NCBI RefSeq assembly: GCF_001613305.1
Contig: NZ_BDCC01000012.1
Span: forward strand, 62,001 to 126,000
Source: Nocardia vaccinii NBRC 15922
GTDB taxonomy: Bacteria; Actinomycetota; Actinomycetes; Mycobacteriales; Mycobacteriaceae
DNA: 64,000 nucleotides
Reading direction: 5' to 3'
Numbering within the stretch: the stretch's first letter is position 1; the number at the start of each line of letters is the position of its first letter. The position numbers were made by a program, and so were the translations under genes. The notes below the pieces were generated by a model. The model was given only the letters and a program-made list of their open reading frames with translations. It ran no database searches and was not told where the DNA came from. Of this stretch, positions 42,070 through 50,495 are shown one piece after another.

Positions 42070-43095
42070 ATGAGCATCGACACCGCCCGGCTCGCGACCT
42101 GGATGGACGAGCAGGGCCTGCCCGGCAAGGGCGAGCCGCTGGAGGCGCGATTCCTGTCCGGCGGTACCCAGAACGAGATCTATCGCATCAGCCGGGGTGA
42201 GCATGTGTGCGCGATCCGCATGCCACCGCCCGAGGCGCCCGCCGACCGAGATGCGGGCATTCTGCGCGAGTGGCGGATCATCGAGGCGCTCGAGGGCACC
42301 GACGTCCCGCACACCGCGGCGGTCGCGGCCTGCACCGACGCCTCCGTCCTGGGCCGGACGTTCTATCTGATGGGTTTCGTCGACGGCTGGTCGCCGATGG
42401 ATCACCGCGGCGTGTGGCCCGAACCGTTCGACTCCGATCACACCCTGCGCGCGGGGCTGGGATATCAACTCGCCGAGGGGATCGCGCTGCTGTCCCGGGT
42501 GGACTGGAAGGCCAAGGGACTGCACGATCTGGGCCGCCCCGACGGTTATCACGAACGTCAGGTGGCGCGCTGGCTGAGCTTCTACGACCGGATCGATGGC
42601 GCGCGCACCCTCGACGGCATGGACGTGGCGACCGAATGGCTGCGCACCCACCGGCCGTTGGACTACCTGCCCGGTCTCATGCACGGTGATTATCAATTCG
42701 CCAACGTGATGTTCGAACACGGCGGCCCGGCCCGGCTGGCCGCCCTGGTGGACTGGGAGATGGGCACCGTCGGCGATCCGAAGCTCGATCTGGGCTGGAT
42801 GCTGCAGGGCTGGCCCGAGGATACGAGCGATCCCGCGGTGGCGAACAAGGGCTACGCCAATATGCAGTACATGCCCTCACGGGAGCAGATCCTGGCGCAC
42901 TATGCCGAGGTCTCGGGACGTCAGGTCGACGATATCGACTACTACCTGATCCTCGCCAAGTGGAAATTGGCCATTGTGCTCGAACGCGGCTACCAGCGCG
43001 CCAAGGGCGATGTGAAATTGGAATCGTTCGGCCCGGTCGTGGTCGACACCATGCGTTCGGCCGCCGAACTGGCGGAAAGCACGCAGTACGCATGA
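42070..43095 (+). CDS. APH-type phosphotransferase (ACAD10/11 kinase-like)
   Basis: This 341-residue kinase has the aminoglycoside-phosphotransferase-fold motifs: the catalytic loop LMHGDYQFANVMF (His205, Asp207, Asn212) and the metal-binding ALVDWEMGTVGDPKLDLGW (Asp228). Close relatives are the N-terminal kinase domain of ACAD10/ACAD11 and LvaA of levulinate catabolism, which phosphorylate the 4-hydroxyl of acyl-CoAs. It follows an ACAD11-like dehydrogenase and precedes a complete enoyl-CoA hydratase, which supports such a role over antibiotic resistance. Confidence 0.87.
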   Translation: MSIDTARLATWMDEQGLPGKGEPLEARFLSGGTQNEIYRISRGEHVCAIRMPPPEAPADRDAGILREWRIIEALEGTDVPHTAAVAACTDASVLGRTFYLMGFVDGWSPMDHRGVWPEPFDSDHTLRAGLGYQLAEGIALLSRVDWKAKGLHDLGRPDGYHERQVARWLSFYDRIDGARTLDGMDVATEWLRTHRPLDYLPGLMHGDYQFANVMFEHGGPARLAALVDWEMGTVGDPKLDLGWMLQGWPEDTSDPAVANKGYANMQYMPSREQILAHYAEVSGRQVDDIDYYLILAKWKLAIVLERGYQRAKGDVKLESFGPVVVDTMRSAAELAESTQYA

Positions 43096-43117
43096 TGACA
43101 TCCAGGAAGGAATCTCG

Positions 43118-43903
43118 ATGACCGAGAACACCGATGCGAACAGCGAACTCGTCGTCGAACGGTCCGGCGCGGTACTGATCGCTCGCCTCAACCGGCCCGA
43201 AGCACGCAATGCGTTGAACGGCAATCTGATTCGCGGCATCGGCCAGGCCGTTATGGATGCCGAGTCGGATCCGGACATCCGCGCGATCGTACTCATCGGC
43301 ACCGGCGACCGCGCCTTCTGCGCGGGCATGGATCTGCGCGCCTTCGCCGAAGGTGAGGGCTTCGGCACCGATGCCGCCACCGAGGCGTACGGGCGACTGA
43401 GCAAGGGGCAGGCGAGCGTGCCGGTGATCGGCGCGGCCAATGCCACGGCGGTCGGCGGCGGCCTGGAGTTGCTGCTGGGCTGCGATCTCATCGTGGCCTC
43501 CTCGGCCGCGAAATTCGGTTTCCCCGAGGTGAAGCGGGGCCTGTTCGCCGCTGGCGGCGGCACCACGGTCGGCACTCGCATTCCGCTGGCCATCGCACTG
43601 GAACTGCTGCTGACCGGCGATTTCGTCAGTGCTGCACGGGCATACGAAGTCGGGCTGATCAATGCCGTCGCCGAACCCGATGAAGTGCTGTCCACCGCAC
43701 TGGCCCTCGCCGAGCGGATCGCCGCCAACGCGCCGCTGGGCCTGGCCGCGTCCAAAGAGCTCGCACGGCTGGCGGTTACCGATGCCGACAAGGCCGAGGC
43801 GCGTCTGAAGACCTGGCAGGCAAAGGTTTTCACCAGCGCCGACGCCAAGGAGGGCGCACGCGCCTTCGCCGAGAAGCGCACCCCGCAGTGGCAGGGTAAC
43901 TGA
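43118..43903 (+). CDS. Enoyl-CoA hydratase
   Basis: This 261-residue crotonase has the oxyanion stretch GTGDRAFCAGMDL and both catalytic glutamates: in VGGGLELLLGCD and in FGFPEVKRG. It is the only one of the four crotonases in the window to keep both, so true hydration of a 2-enoyl-CoA is likely. It would take the product of the kinase/dehydrogenase pair upstream. AAGGAA precedes the ATG. It ends one base before the start of the quinone oxidoreductase gene. Confidence 0.92.
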   Translation: MTENTDANSELVVERSGAVLIARLNRPEARNALNGNLIRGIGQAVMDAESDPDIRAIVLIGTGDRAFCAGMDLRAFAEGEGFGTDAATEAYGRLSKGQASVPVIGAANATAVGGGLELLLGCDLIVASSAAKFGFPEVKRGLFAAGGGTTVGTRIPLAIALELLLTGDFVSAARAYEVGLINAVAEPDEVLSTALALAERIAANAPLGLAASKELARLAVTDADKAEARLKTWQAKVFTSADAKEGARAFAEKRTPQWQGN

Positions 43904-43904
43904 G

Positions 43905-44879
43905 ATGCGCGCGGTGGTCTGCCCGGCCTACGGGCCGCCGGAGATCATCCGCATCGAGGAACGACCGTCACCCGCACCCGGACCGGGACAGGTCCGGGTG
44001 CGGGTCGGGGCGGCCGCGGTCAACTTCCCCGATGTGCTGGTGATCGCGGGGGAATATCAGATCAAGGTGCCGCCGCCGTTCGTGCCGGGCAGCGAATTCG
44101 CCGGGGCCGTGGTCGAAGTCGGCGGCGATGTCACCGATCTCGCTGTGGGTGACCGAGTGACCGGCACCGGCATCGTCGGTGCGTTCGCCGAGGAGGTGGC
44201 CGTACCCGCCGCCGGGCTCGCACCCATCGCCGACGGCGTGGACGACCACCGCGCCGCGGCGTTCGGCGTCGCCTATCGGACCGCGTACCACTGTCTGCGG
44301 TCCGTGGCGCGGGTGCGCACCGGGGACCGGCTGGTGGTGCTCGGCGCGGGCGGCGGGGTCGGCCTCGCCGCGGTACAGCTGGGCGTACACCTGGGCGCGG
44401 AAGTGACCGCGGTGGCATCTTCACCCGAAAAGCTGAGCGCGGCAGCGCAATACGGCGCGGCTCAACTCATCGACCACACGGCCGGCGACCTGCGCGGCGC
44501 GCTCCGCGAGGCACTGCCCGACGGTGCGCACGCGGTACTGGACCCGGTAGGGGGCCGGCTGTCCGAACCCGCACTGCGCTCACTGCGGCGCGGGGGCCGA
44601 TTCGTCACCATCGGCTTCGCCTCCGGCATCATCCCGCAGATCCCGCTGAACCTGGTGTTGGTCAAGGGAATTCATCTCCTCGGCTTCCAGTTCCAGGACC
44701 TGGATCCCGACGAATTCCGCCGCAACGAGCAAGAACTACGCCGACTGCTCACCACGGGACAGGCGAACCCGCACATCAGCGCGGTCTACCCGCTCGACGA
44801 AGCGGCCACCGCCCTGCGCCGGGTCGCCGACGGCCGAGCCGTCGGCAAGATCCTGATCGACCTCACGGCGACCCGCTGA
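43905..44879 (+). CDS. NADPH:quinone oxidoreductase-like MDR protein
   Basis: This 324-residue medium-chain dehydrogenase/reductase has PGSEFAGAVVEVG, a nucleotide loop GAGGGVGLAAVQ and no zinc-ligand cysteines. It belongs to the quinone oxidoreductase/enoyl reductase group. The start lies one base after the hydratase stop, so it is cotranscribed with the hydratase. It could reduce an enoyl-CoA or an enone intermediate. A weak hairpin CGGGC-GAAT-GCCCG follows at 44883-44896. Confidence 0.88.
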   Translation: MRAVVCPAYGPPEIIRIEERPSPAPGPGQVRVRVGAAAVNFPDVLVIAGEYQIKVPPPFVPGSEFAGAVVEVGGDVTDLAVGDRVTGTGIVGAFAEEVAVPAAGLAPIADGVDDHRAAAFGVAYRTAYHCLRSVARVRTGDRLVVLGAGGGVGLAAVQLGVHLGAEVTAVASSPEKLSAAAQYGAAQLIDHTAGDLRGALREALPDGAHAVLDPVGGRLSEPALRSLRRGGRFVTIGFASGIIPQIPLNLVLVKGIHLLGFQFQDLDPDEFRRNEQELRRLLTTGQANPHISAVYPLDEAATALRRVADGRAVGKILIDLTATR

Positions 44880-45053
44880 CGACGGGCGAATGCCCGACGC
44901 CGGTCCGCCGAACCGGATTCTTCAGCCGATGAAATCCGAAATATATTGCCGGAAGGTCTATTTCGAGTCTTCTCGTCCGTTACCTCGCGCTCGACGGCCG
45001 ACATCGATACAATGACGTCCGCTCGTATGTTCGTGATGGAGGGTAGTGCCGAG

Positions 45054-45749
45054 GTGGGACGTCACCGGAAGACGCCGGAACCAACGGTCCGGCGTAAGTC
45101 GATGATCGCATTGTCCGGTTTGGTTCCCGGGGTGGTCTCCGTAACTACCCTTGCTACACAGGCATCGGCCGCGGAGGTCGCGCCCGCGGTCCAAGCGATC
45201 GCGCTGCCCACCGGGTCGGCCTCCGGATCGGCGGGCACGGGCTCCGCGGACTCCGGATCGGCCGGCGGCTCGAGCGCTCCGGAAATTCCCGGGATCGCGG
45301 CGACCGCGTACAAGGTCGCCGCTGTCGAACTCGCTGTGGAGCAACCTCAGTGCCACATGCCGTGGCAGTTGCTCGCCGGTATCGGCCGCGTCGAATCGCA
45401 CCACGCGAACAACGGGAACGTCGACATGTTCGGGACGGCCCGTCAGAAGATCTACGGCCCGGCTCTCGATGGCACGCTGCCCGACAACGAGGTGATCCGC
45501 AACAGCGCCGGCAAATTCATGCGCGCGGAAGGACCGATGCAGTTCATGCCCGCGACGTGGGCACGCTACTCACGGCCGGGCGGCAACCCGCAAAATCTCT
45601 TCGACGCGAGCTACACCGCCGGAAATTACCTCTGCTCGGGCGGGCTGAACATGCAGAACCCGGCACAGCGAACAGCCGCGATCCTGCGCTACAACCATTC
45701 GATGGCCTACGTCACCCAGGTCATGGGCTGGGCCCATCGTTACCAATAG
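45054..45749 (+). CDS. Secreted lytic transglycosylase (SLT/RPF-like)
   Basis: This protein of about 231 residues has a cationic N-terminus (GRHRKTPEPTVRRKSM), a hydrophobic signal segment and an AxA site, then a Gly/Ser/Ala-rich linker and a C-terminal SLT domain. The catalytic Glu is Glu114 in GIGRVESHH, followed by GPMQFMPATW. It cleaves peptidoglycan. I chose the GTG at 45054, with GGAGGG ten bases upstream, because relatives in Nocardia and relatives start with MGRHRK. An ATG at 45012 is possible. It is not linked in function to the catabolic genes. Confidence 0.87.
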   Translation: MGRHRKTPEPTVRRKSMIALSGLVPGVVSVTTLATQASAAEVAPAVQAIALPTGSASGSAGTGSADSGSAGGSSAPEIPGIAATAYKVAAVELAVEQPQCHMPWQLLAGIGRVESHHANNGNVDMFGTARQKIYGPALDGTLPDNEVIRNSAGKFMRAEGPMQFMPATWARYSRPGGNPQNLFDASYTAGNYLCSGGLNMQNPAQRTAAILRYNHSMAYVTQVMGWAHRYQ

Positions 45750-45776
45750 CGCGCCCGAGTCGAGACGCATTCGACC

Positions 45777-46154
45777 TCACGCAGTGGCACCGAGCCGGCA
45801 CGCGATCTGATAGACGTTGCCGAACGGATCGCGCACCATCGCCCGCCGGTCGCCGTACGGTGTGTCGAGCGGAGCCTCGATGGTGACGGCTCCAGCGGTC
45901 ACCGCACGCTGATATGTCGCGGCGACATCATCGACATAGATGTACAGGAATGCCGGAAACCGCTCGCGCTCGCCGGATGCCGACACCATCACCAGTGAGT
46001 CGCCGATCCGGACCTCGGTCGGTCGATTCGGCTCGACCTCGCCGACAGCCCCGAATACCGTCCGCAGGAACGCAACCGCGCCCGGTTGGTCATCGACCAC
46101 CATGCGTGGCGTCACCGAGTGAAATCCCGGCGGAAGAGCAGAAGCCGTAGTCAT
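45777..46154 (-). CDS. VOC family (PhnB-like glyoxalase) protein
   Basis: This 125-residue VOC protein has FLRTVFGAVGEVE-type first modules and a MVRDPFGNVYQI end, typical of PhnB-like members in which the metal site is often incomplete. The GG-to-DPFGN end shows the usual family C-terminus. It may bind or modify a small ligand; no more specific role can be given. The start is the ATG at 46154. It is convergent with the transglycosylase gene, 27 bases apart. Confidence 0.83.
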   Translation of the reverse strand: MTTASALPPGFHSVTPRMVVDDQPGAVAFLRTVFGAVGEVEPNRPTEVRIGDSLVMVSASGERERFPAFLYIYVDDVAATYQRAVTAGAVTIEAPLDTPYGDRRAMVRDPFGNVYQIACRLGATA

Positions 46155-46358
46155 CCGGAAAGTCTTGCACGCGAATTTCCCGACCGTACCGGCCCGACCC
46201 GCTGATGCCGCAATCCGCTCGTCGAAGACGGATTCGCGGGCATCCTCGCCGGTGGCAAGGCTCGTCGAGGGCGTCGTGGGATACTGGTTGTTCTGCCGTC
46301 GATCAGCGGGGGTCGAGTTCAACCGGTCGGGGATCGGCGGGACGAGCAGGAGAGATCG

Positions 46359-47618
46359 GTGAGTCAGCCGTCGCGATTCGACACGGACGCATTGCGCGCG
46401 TTGGTCGCGACATTGGAAGAGCTCATCGGCCAAGCGTCCCGCACGGTCGACGAGTTGAAGGCGGCCATCGCGTCCGCCGACATATATACGACGGACGGTG
46501 CTGCGCAAGCGTTCACCGCGACGTCGACACCGATACCGGAGCATCCGGAGACGCCGCAGCAGCGTGCCGCCGATTCCGCTCCGCTGCCTACTCCGTGGTC
46601 CCGTAGGCGAGCGACGATACCGGCACCTCCGGTAGACCGTCCGATCAGGACGGGGCTCGACACCGTGCCACCGATGCCCATATCCGCGCCCATGCCCATG
46701 CCGCCGCCCAGGCCAATGTTCGTGCCCACACTCGCGCCCGCGCCCGTGCCGACGTCCGCGCCCCTGCCCATGCCGACATCCACGCCAACGCCTGCGCCCG
46801 TGCCGACATCCACACCCATGCCCGTGCCGACGCCCACACCCACGCCCGTGCCGATGCCGATGCCCACGCCGACGCCCGTGCCGATGCCGATGCCGATGCC
46901 GATGCCCAGCGTGACGGCCATTCCGACCGATCTCGAATTTCTGCTCCCGCGGAGGACAACGACACCGCCCCGTGCGGACGAGCCCGGCGAACACCCCCGG
47001 ACCGAGGACACCGGCGAGTCGCTGCGGATCGTTCGGACCATGGCGGCCAGTCACAGCCTGGAAACCATAGGGTTCGACCGCGACGGCATCGATGTGCGCA
47101 CCGTCCGGGAGATCGCCTCGGCCATCGATCGTCTGCTCACGAAGTACCCGATACCGTTGCGCGGCATCGCGATCGGCGAATCGCGGGACGGCTCCGCGAA
47201 TGAGCTGTCGCTGCGCCAGGACATCGCCCTGTGGATCGTGCTGGACCGAGCCGCCCTGCCGCGGTCACCGGTAGTGCGCTCGGCGTGGTGGCGACGGTCC
47301 GGACGCGGTTTCGAGCGGGCGGTATGCACAGTTGTGGTTCGCGAATACGCCCACGTCCTCGACCGCGCCGGCGGTTTCCGGGCCCACCAACAAGCCTGGC
47401 AGACCGTTCTCTCCGACTCCCTGAGCAGCCGCAGGACCACCTACGACCTGCTGGATCCCGCCGCAGCCCTGGTCGACGGCTTCACCGAGGTGAACCTGCG
47501 TGGCAGGCGCGCCGGAAAAACCGCGAAACTTCTGCACGACGCGCTTGCCAACGCCGCATCCGGCCCGAGCACGCCGGTCGACTCAGCCGAGGTTTCCGTG
47601 GCTCGGCACGGCCCGTGA
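46359..47618 (+). CDS. Hypothetical protein with Pro/Met/Thr repeats
   Basis: I do not recognise this 419-residue protein. The N-terminus (1-50) is helical with TLEELIGQASRTVDELKAAI, similar in style to ESX/WXG-like helical starts. Residues about 105-184 are a low-complexity Pro/Met/Thr repeat. The C-terminal domain (about 225-410) is compact and includes VREYAHVLD around residue 329, which looks like an HExxH zinc site whose first His has become Arg. The GTG start is supported by AGGAGA five bases upstream. It could be a degenerated metallopeptidase-like protein or a surface or structural protein. Confidence 0.75.
   Translation: MSQPSRFDTDALRALVATLEELIGQASRTVDELKAAIASADIYTTDGAAQAFTATSTPIPEHPETPQQRAADSAPLPTPWSRRRATIPAPPVDRPIRTGLDTVPPMPISAPMPMPPPRPMFVPTLAPAPVPTSAPLPMPTSTPTPAPVPTSTPMPVPTPTPTPVPMPMPTPTPVPMPMPMPMPSVTAIPTDLEFLLPRRTTTPPRADEPGEHPRTEDTGESLRIVRTMAASHSLETIGFDRDGIDVRTVREIASAIDRLLTKYPIPLRGIAIGESRDGSANELSLRQDIALWIVLDRAALPRSPVVRSAWWRRSGRGFERAVCTVVVREYAHVLDRAGGFRAHQQAWQTVLSDSLSSRRTTYDLLDPAAALVDGFTEVNLRGRRAGKTAKLLHDALANAASGPSTPVDSAEVSVARHGP
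46671..46908 (+). repeat. Low-complexity ATGCCC/ACGCCC-type repeat
   Basis: This coding stretch is a degenerate repetition of 6-base units such as CCGATG and CCCACG, giving alternating Pro with Met, Thr, Val or Ala in the protein. Perfect units are most regular at 46840-46905. Such tracts can change length by replication slippage. They form a proline-rich linker of about 80 residues. Confidence 0.8.
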
Positions 47619-47661
47619 GCGGTGGGCAGAGCGCGGACCGGTTTCCGCGTGATCGCGGCAT

Positions 47662-47717
47662 CCGCACTACCGCACAGGTGAGCCACACCCGCTACAGAAT
47701 GTCCTGCGGTAGTGCGG
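47662..47717. repeat. 13-bp perfect inverted repeat with 30-base loop
   Basis: The arms CCGCACTACCGCA (47662-47674) and its complement (47705-47717) are perfect, with TTTT after the right arm. The position between convergent genes fits a terminator with a long loop. It could alternatively hold two binding sites. Confidence 0.65.
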
Positions 47718-47807
47718 TTTTCGGCGAAGTGGGACACAGTGCGTCGAGCGGACCCCGCACTCCGCGCACGTCGGAGACCGGAGCCTCGACAGCGGATGGC
47801 GCGTCGT

Positions 47808-48869
47808 TCAGAAGCCGTGGGTGCGCAACCAGGAGTCCAGGTCGTCGCGGAACCGTGCCGCTGTGGGTTCCAGGGTCAGGCCGTGGGTGGCGCCGTCGAC
47901 GATGTCGGTGGTGACGTCCCTGCTGCCGGTGAACAGCTTGCCTTGGAAGCGAGCGCGATTCACGTCGAACACTCGGTCGCCGGTACCGGTGAGAGTCAGG
48001 ACAGGGACACGGATCGCGCCGAGGCGGGCGGGGTCGATCAGGGTCGCCTCGGTCAGCGAGACCATGTCACCGCACGGGTTCAGCGCACGCATCGGCGTTG
48101 CGGCGGCGAGTACGTTCGGCGGCGACTGGGCGAGGAAATCCTGTTGGTAGGCTTGGACATTCGGGGTCAGGTAGCTGTATCCGGGTGCGCCGGCCGGGGA
48201 CTTCTGCCCACCGGTGAGGCAGGTGGCTCCCCAGGACAGTGCGCCGACCAGTTGTTCGGGGGTCAGGGCAAGATCGGAGTACGACAGCACGCCGAGGGCG
48301 TCCACGTCGTCGAAGGAATACGCCTCGATCTGAGCGACCGCGCCGCCGAGCGAATGTCCCAGCAGCGCAACGTGCTGGAAGGCCACCGCCCCGCCGTCCG
48401 CCGAGTAGTTGCCCGATCGCAGAGCCTGGACGATCTGATGAACGGCGGTCGCCTGGCCGCCCACACAACTGAGCGTCCCCGCCGGCTGACCGCTCGCGCC
48501 GTAGCCGAGCCGGTCGATCGTGACCGATACATGCCCGCGCTGGGCCATCTCGCGCACGTGGTCGTAGCCGGGCACGGCGTCGAACCGCCAGAACCATTCA
48601 CCCAGCTCGAGACCGTGGAGATACAGCGCCGCGCTGGTCGCGGTGCGCCCTGCCAGCGCATCCGCCGGGCCGGTGAGGTGTCCGTGCACCCGGTAAATTC
48701 GGCCGTCGGTTCCGCACGGCACCCCGGAGGCGTTCACATTGCGGACCGAGAACGTGATCGCGCGGTCGACGATGCCCCCACCGGGCGCCGCGGCGGCCAT
48801 CGGAGCGGCCGGAACGGCGAACGCCAGCACGAAGATCACCGCGGCCAGGACGAAGCGGGAAAAGCGCAT
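47808..48869 (-). CDS. Secreted alpha/beta hydrolase (lipase/esterase)
   Basis: This 353-residue protein has a clear signal peptide (MRFSRF then a long hydrophobic segment and APMAAAAPGG) and an alpha/beta hydrolase domain. The nucleophile is Ser173 in LLGHSLGG, a likely Asp lies in TGTGDRVFD and the His is at about 329 (GATHGLTLE). Four or more cysteines suggest disulfides outside the cell. It probably hydrolyses extracellular lipid or ester. Its start is the ATG at 48869 with GAGAGG about 12 bases upstream. Confidence 0.87.
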   Translation of the reverse strand: MRFSRFVLAAVIFVLAFAVPAAPMAAAAPGGGIVDRAITFSVRNVNASGVPCGTDGRIYRVHGHLTGPADALAGRTATSAALYLHGLELGEWFWRFDAVPGYDHVREMAQRGHVSVTIDRLGYGASGQPAGTLSCVGGQATAVHQIVQALRSGNYSADGGAVAFQHVALLGHSLGGAVAQIEAYSFDDVDALGVLSYSDLALTPEQLVGALSWGATCLTGGQKSPAGAPGYSYLTPNVQAYQQDFLAQSPPNVLAAATPMRALNPCGDMVSLTEATLIDPARLGAIRVPVLTLTGTGDRVFDVNRARFQGKLFTGSRDVTTDIVDGATHGLTLEPTAARFRDDLDSWLRTHGF

Positions 48870-49035
48870 AGTTCCGAACCTCTCTGACAAGGTGGCACTT
48901 TCGGATGCCGGAACGCTCAGCCGCCCCGGCCGGTGCTGTGCCGTGCGCGAGGGCGCGGCACAGCAAGATACGCCTCGGGCCGATCCTACGTGCCGACGGC
49001 TCCAGGACCGTGGTGGATTGCCGGGCCCGGAAGAT

Positions 49036-49464
49036 CTAGCGGGCTGCGACTCCCCGAGCCTGGTCGGGTGCCCTGCGCGCCAGGATCTTGCGATGACAGA
49101 TGCGCCAGCCTTGCGGTTCGCGCCGGAGCGTGTCCTCGTAGACGACCGTTCCACTGGTCCCGTCCGCATTGACCGCGAGCCCCTTGGATCGCGCCCGCAC
49201 CCGGTCGCCGTCCTGTGCCACCAGAACGATATTGGTGACGTGATGCCCCAGCGGCTGCGCCGGGTCGTCCTGGTTGTCGCGGGCCAATTTCTGTAGCGCC
49301 GCAACACCGTGGGTCGTGCCGAGCCCGAAGTCCTCCAGGTCCAACACCAGATCATCGGAGTACAGCTCACCCCATCGATCCCAGTCGCGGTCGTCGGCCA
49401 CATGTCCGTGCAGCGCGATCGTCTCGTGAATCGCGAGTCGATCCGCCGCGGTGATGTCCAACAT
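49036..49464 (-). CDS. SnoaL/NTF2-like protein
   Basis: This 142-residue protein has an NTF2-like fold: helix AADRLAIHETIALHGHVADDRDWDRW, strand region LVLDLEDFG and a C-terminal GWRICHRKI. Its own ligand is unknown; related proteins are polyketide cyclases, isomerases or dehydratases. The ATG at 49464 has GAGAGG seven bases upstream; an earlier GTG would extend it by five residues. It is divergent from a TetR gene, sharing a region with three palindromes, and is thus very probably controlled by it. Confidence 0.85.
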   Translation of the reverse strand: MLDITAADRLAIHETIALHGHVADDRDWDRWGELYSDDLVLDLEDFGLGTTHGVAALQKLARDNQDDPAQPLGHHVTNIVLVAQDGDRVRARSKGLAVNADGTSGTVVYEDTLRREPQGWRICHRKILARRAPDQARGVAAR

Positions 49465-49485
49465 TCGAACGCCTCTCACAGAAGT

Positions 49486-49533
49486 GGGGAACTCCCCGTT
49501 TATGACACGTTAGGCTAACCGGGGAGCTCCCCG
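49486..49533. promoter_or_regulatory. Array of three palindromes, TetR operator region
   Basis: Within 48 bp lie GGGGA-AC-TCCCC (49486-49497), GTTAG-G-CTAAC (49509-49519) and CGGGGAGCTCCCCG (49520-49533). The first and third share the CTCCCCGTTT flank and are 35 bp apart centre to centre. The array fills the short divergent region between the NTF2-like and TetR genes, so it probably holds both promoters and their operators. Confidence 0.7.
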
Positions 49534-49549
49534 TTTCGCAAGGAGAAAT

Positions 49550-50131
49550 ATGGCCGACCGCCCACGTCGCGCCGATGCGCGCCGCAACTACGAATCGGTG
49601 CTGGCGGCCGCCCGGGAGGTATTCGACGAAGTGGGCGTGAACGCCCCGCTGGACGAGATCGCCCGGCGCGCCGGGGTCGGGAACGCGACGATGTACCGGC
49701 ACTTCCCCACCCGCCGGGACATGGTCATCGCCGTGTACGCCGAGGAGGTCACCGCGCTGGGCGAGTTGGGCCGAGCCCTGCTCGACGACCCCTCGCCCGC
49801 CGATGCGCTGTTCACCTGGCTCCGGGCTTTCGTCGCGCACGTGTCCACGAAAGGTGAACTCCCCCTGGCCATTGCGGACGACGACGCCGGACAACGCTCG
49901 GCGCTCTACCGGGAATGGCACGAGACGATGCACACCGCCGCGGCCGACCTGCTGCACCGGGCACAGCTTGCGGGCGCACTCGAGCCCGACCTCGACGTGG
50001 CCGACCTGCTCGCCGCGGCCAACGGCATCGGACGCGCCGCGGCCGACGCCCCCCAGATCGACCGGTTGCTGGCCATCGTCCGCGCCGGGGTCACCCGCGG
50101 CACGGAGTGCCGCGGACCAGGCAGCCCGTAG
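49550..50131 (+). CDS. TetR/AcrR family transcriptional regulator
   Basis: This 193-residue TetR protein has the N-terminal HTH (residues about 30-60, LDEIARRAGVGNATMYRHFPTRRDM) and a C-terminal ligand-binding domain. The ATG has AAGGAG six bases upstream. It is divergent from the NTF2-like gene and close to a GGGGA-N2-TCCCC palindrome pair, so it probably represses both. The motif differs from the RAGAAT-type sites, so it is a separate regulatory unit. The ligand is unknown. Confidence 0.9.
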   Translation: MADRPRRADARRNYESVLAAAREVFDEVGVNAPLDEIARRAGVGNATMYRHFPTRRDMVIAVYAEEVTALGELGRALLDDPSPADALFTWLRAFVAHVSTKGELPLAIADDDAGQRSALYREWHETMHTAAADLLHRAQLAGALEPDLDVADLLAAANGIGRAAADAPQIDRLLAIVRAGVTRGTECRGPGSP

Positions 50132-50188
50132 CGACGTCGCCGCACCGGCATCGCGCGGCCTTTCCCCGGAGACCTGCGAAACACACCG

Positions 50189-50275
50189 ACGCGCCCAGCG
50201 GCGAAGCGTATCCGTACGCCGGAAGCCGCCCGCGAAACGAAAGGCTCACCAGCACCAACCCAAAGGTTTTCAGTA
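50189..50275 (+). repeat. Imperfect long direct repeat, copy 1
   Basis: About 85 bases beginning ACGCGCCCAGCGG are repeated 199 bases downstream at 50388-50474. Shared blocks are AAGCGTATCCGT, GCCCGCGAA, CGAAAGG and CAGGTTTTC-like ends. It lies in the 364-base space between convergent genes, which contains no supported gene. The composition, with A-rich runs, differs from the flanking genes. Confidence 0.65.
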
Positions 50276-50387
50276 CAGACTCATCGTCCAACCACCCTCG
50301 AAGTACATAACGAAGCCCGAGCCTCGACCACACAACAACAAACCCCCGAACACCGAAAACCCCGAAGCGAAGCGAGGCGAAATACCA

Positions 50388-50474
50388 ACGCGCCCAGCGG
50401 CAAAGCGTATCCGTCCCGCTGGAAATCGCCCGCGAAGCGAAAGGTTCAGCAAGACCAGCTCCCAGGTTTTCGGC
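50388..50474 (+). repeat. Imperfect long direct repeat, copy 2
   Basis: This is the second copy of the element at 50189-50275. It is followed by GGAGCGAAGCGGAG, a motif also seen at 20236 near the GntR gene and in part at 50361. The repeat could be a genus-specific intergenic element or a remnant of duplicated sequence. It ends just before the dehydrogenase gene at 50496. Confidence 0.65.
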
Positions 50475-50495
50475 GCCGGAGCGAAGCGGAGACAA

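Noticed and set aside
42070..43095. Aminoglycoside resistance gene
   Set aside because: The fold is APH-like, but the neighbours and motif details fit the ACAD10/11-type acyl-CoA kinase rather than drug phosphotransferases.
44880..45053. Possible c-di-AMP riboswitch upstream of the transglycosylase
   Set aside because: Such riboswitches precede some RPF-like genes, but I could not find the conserved core in this 174-base leader.
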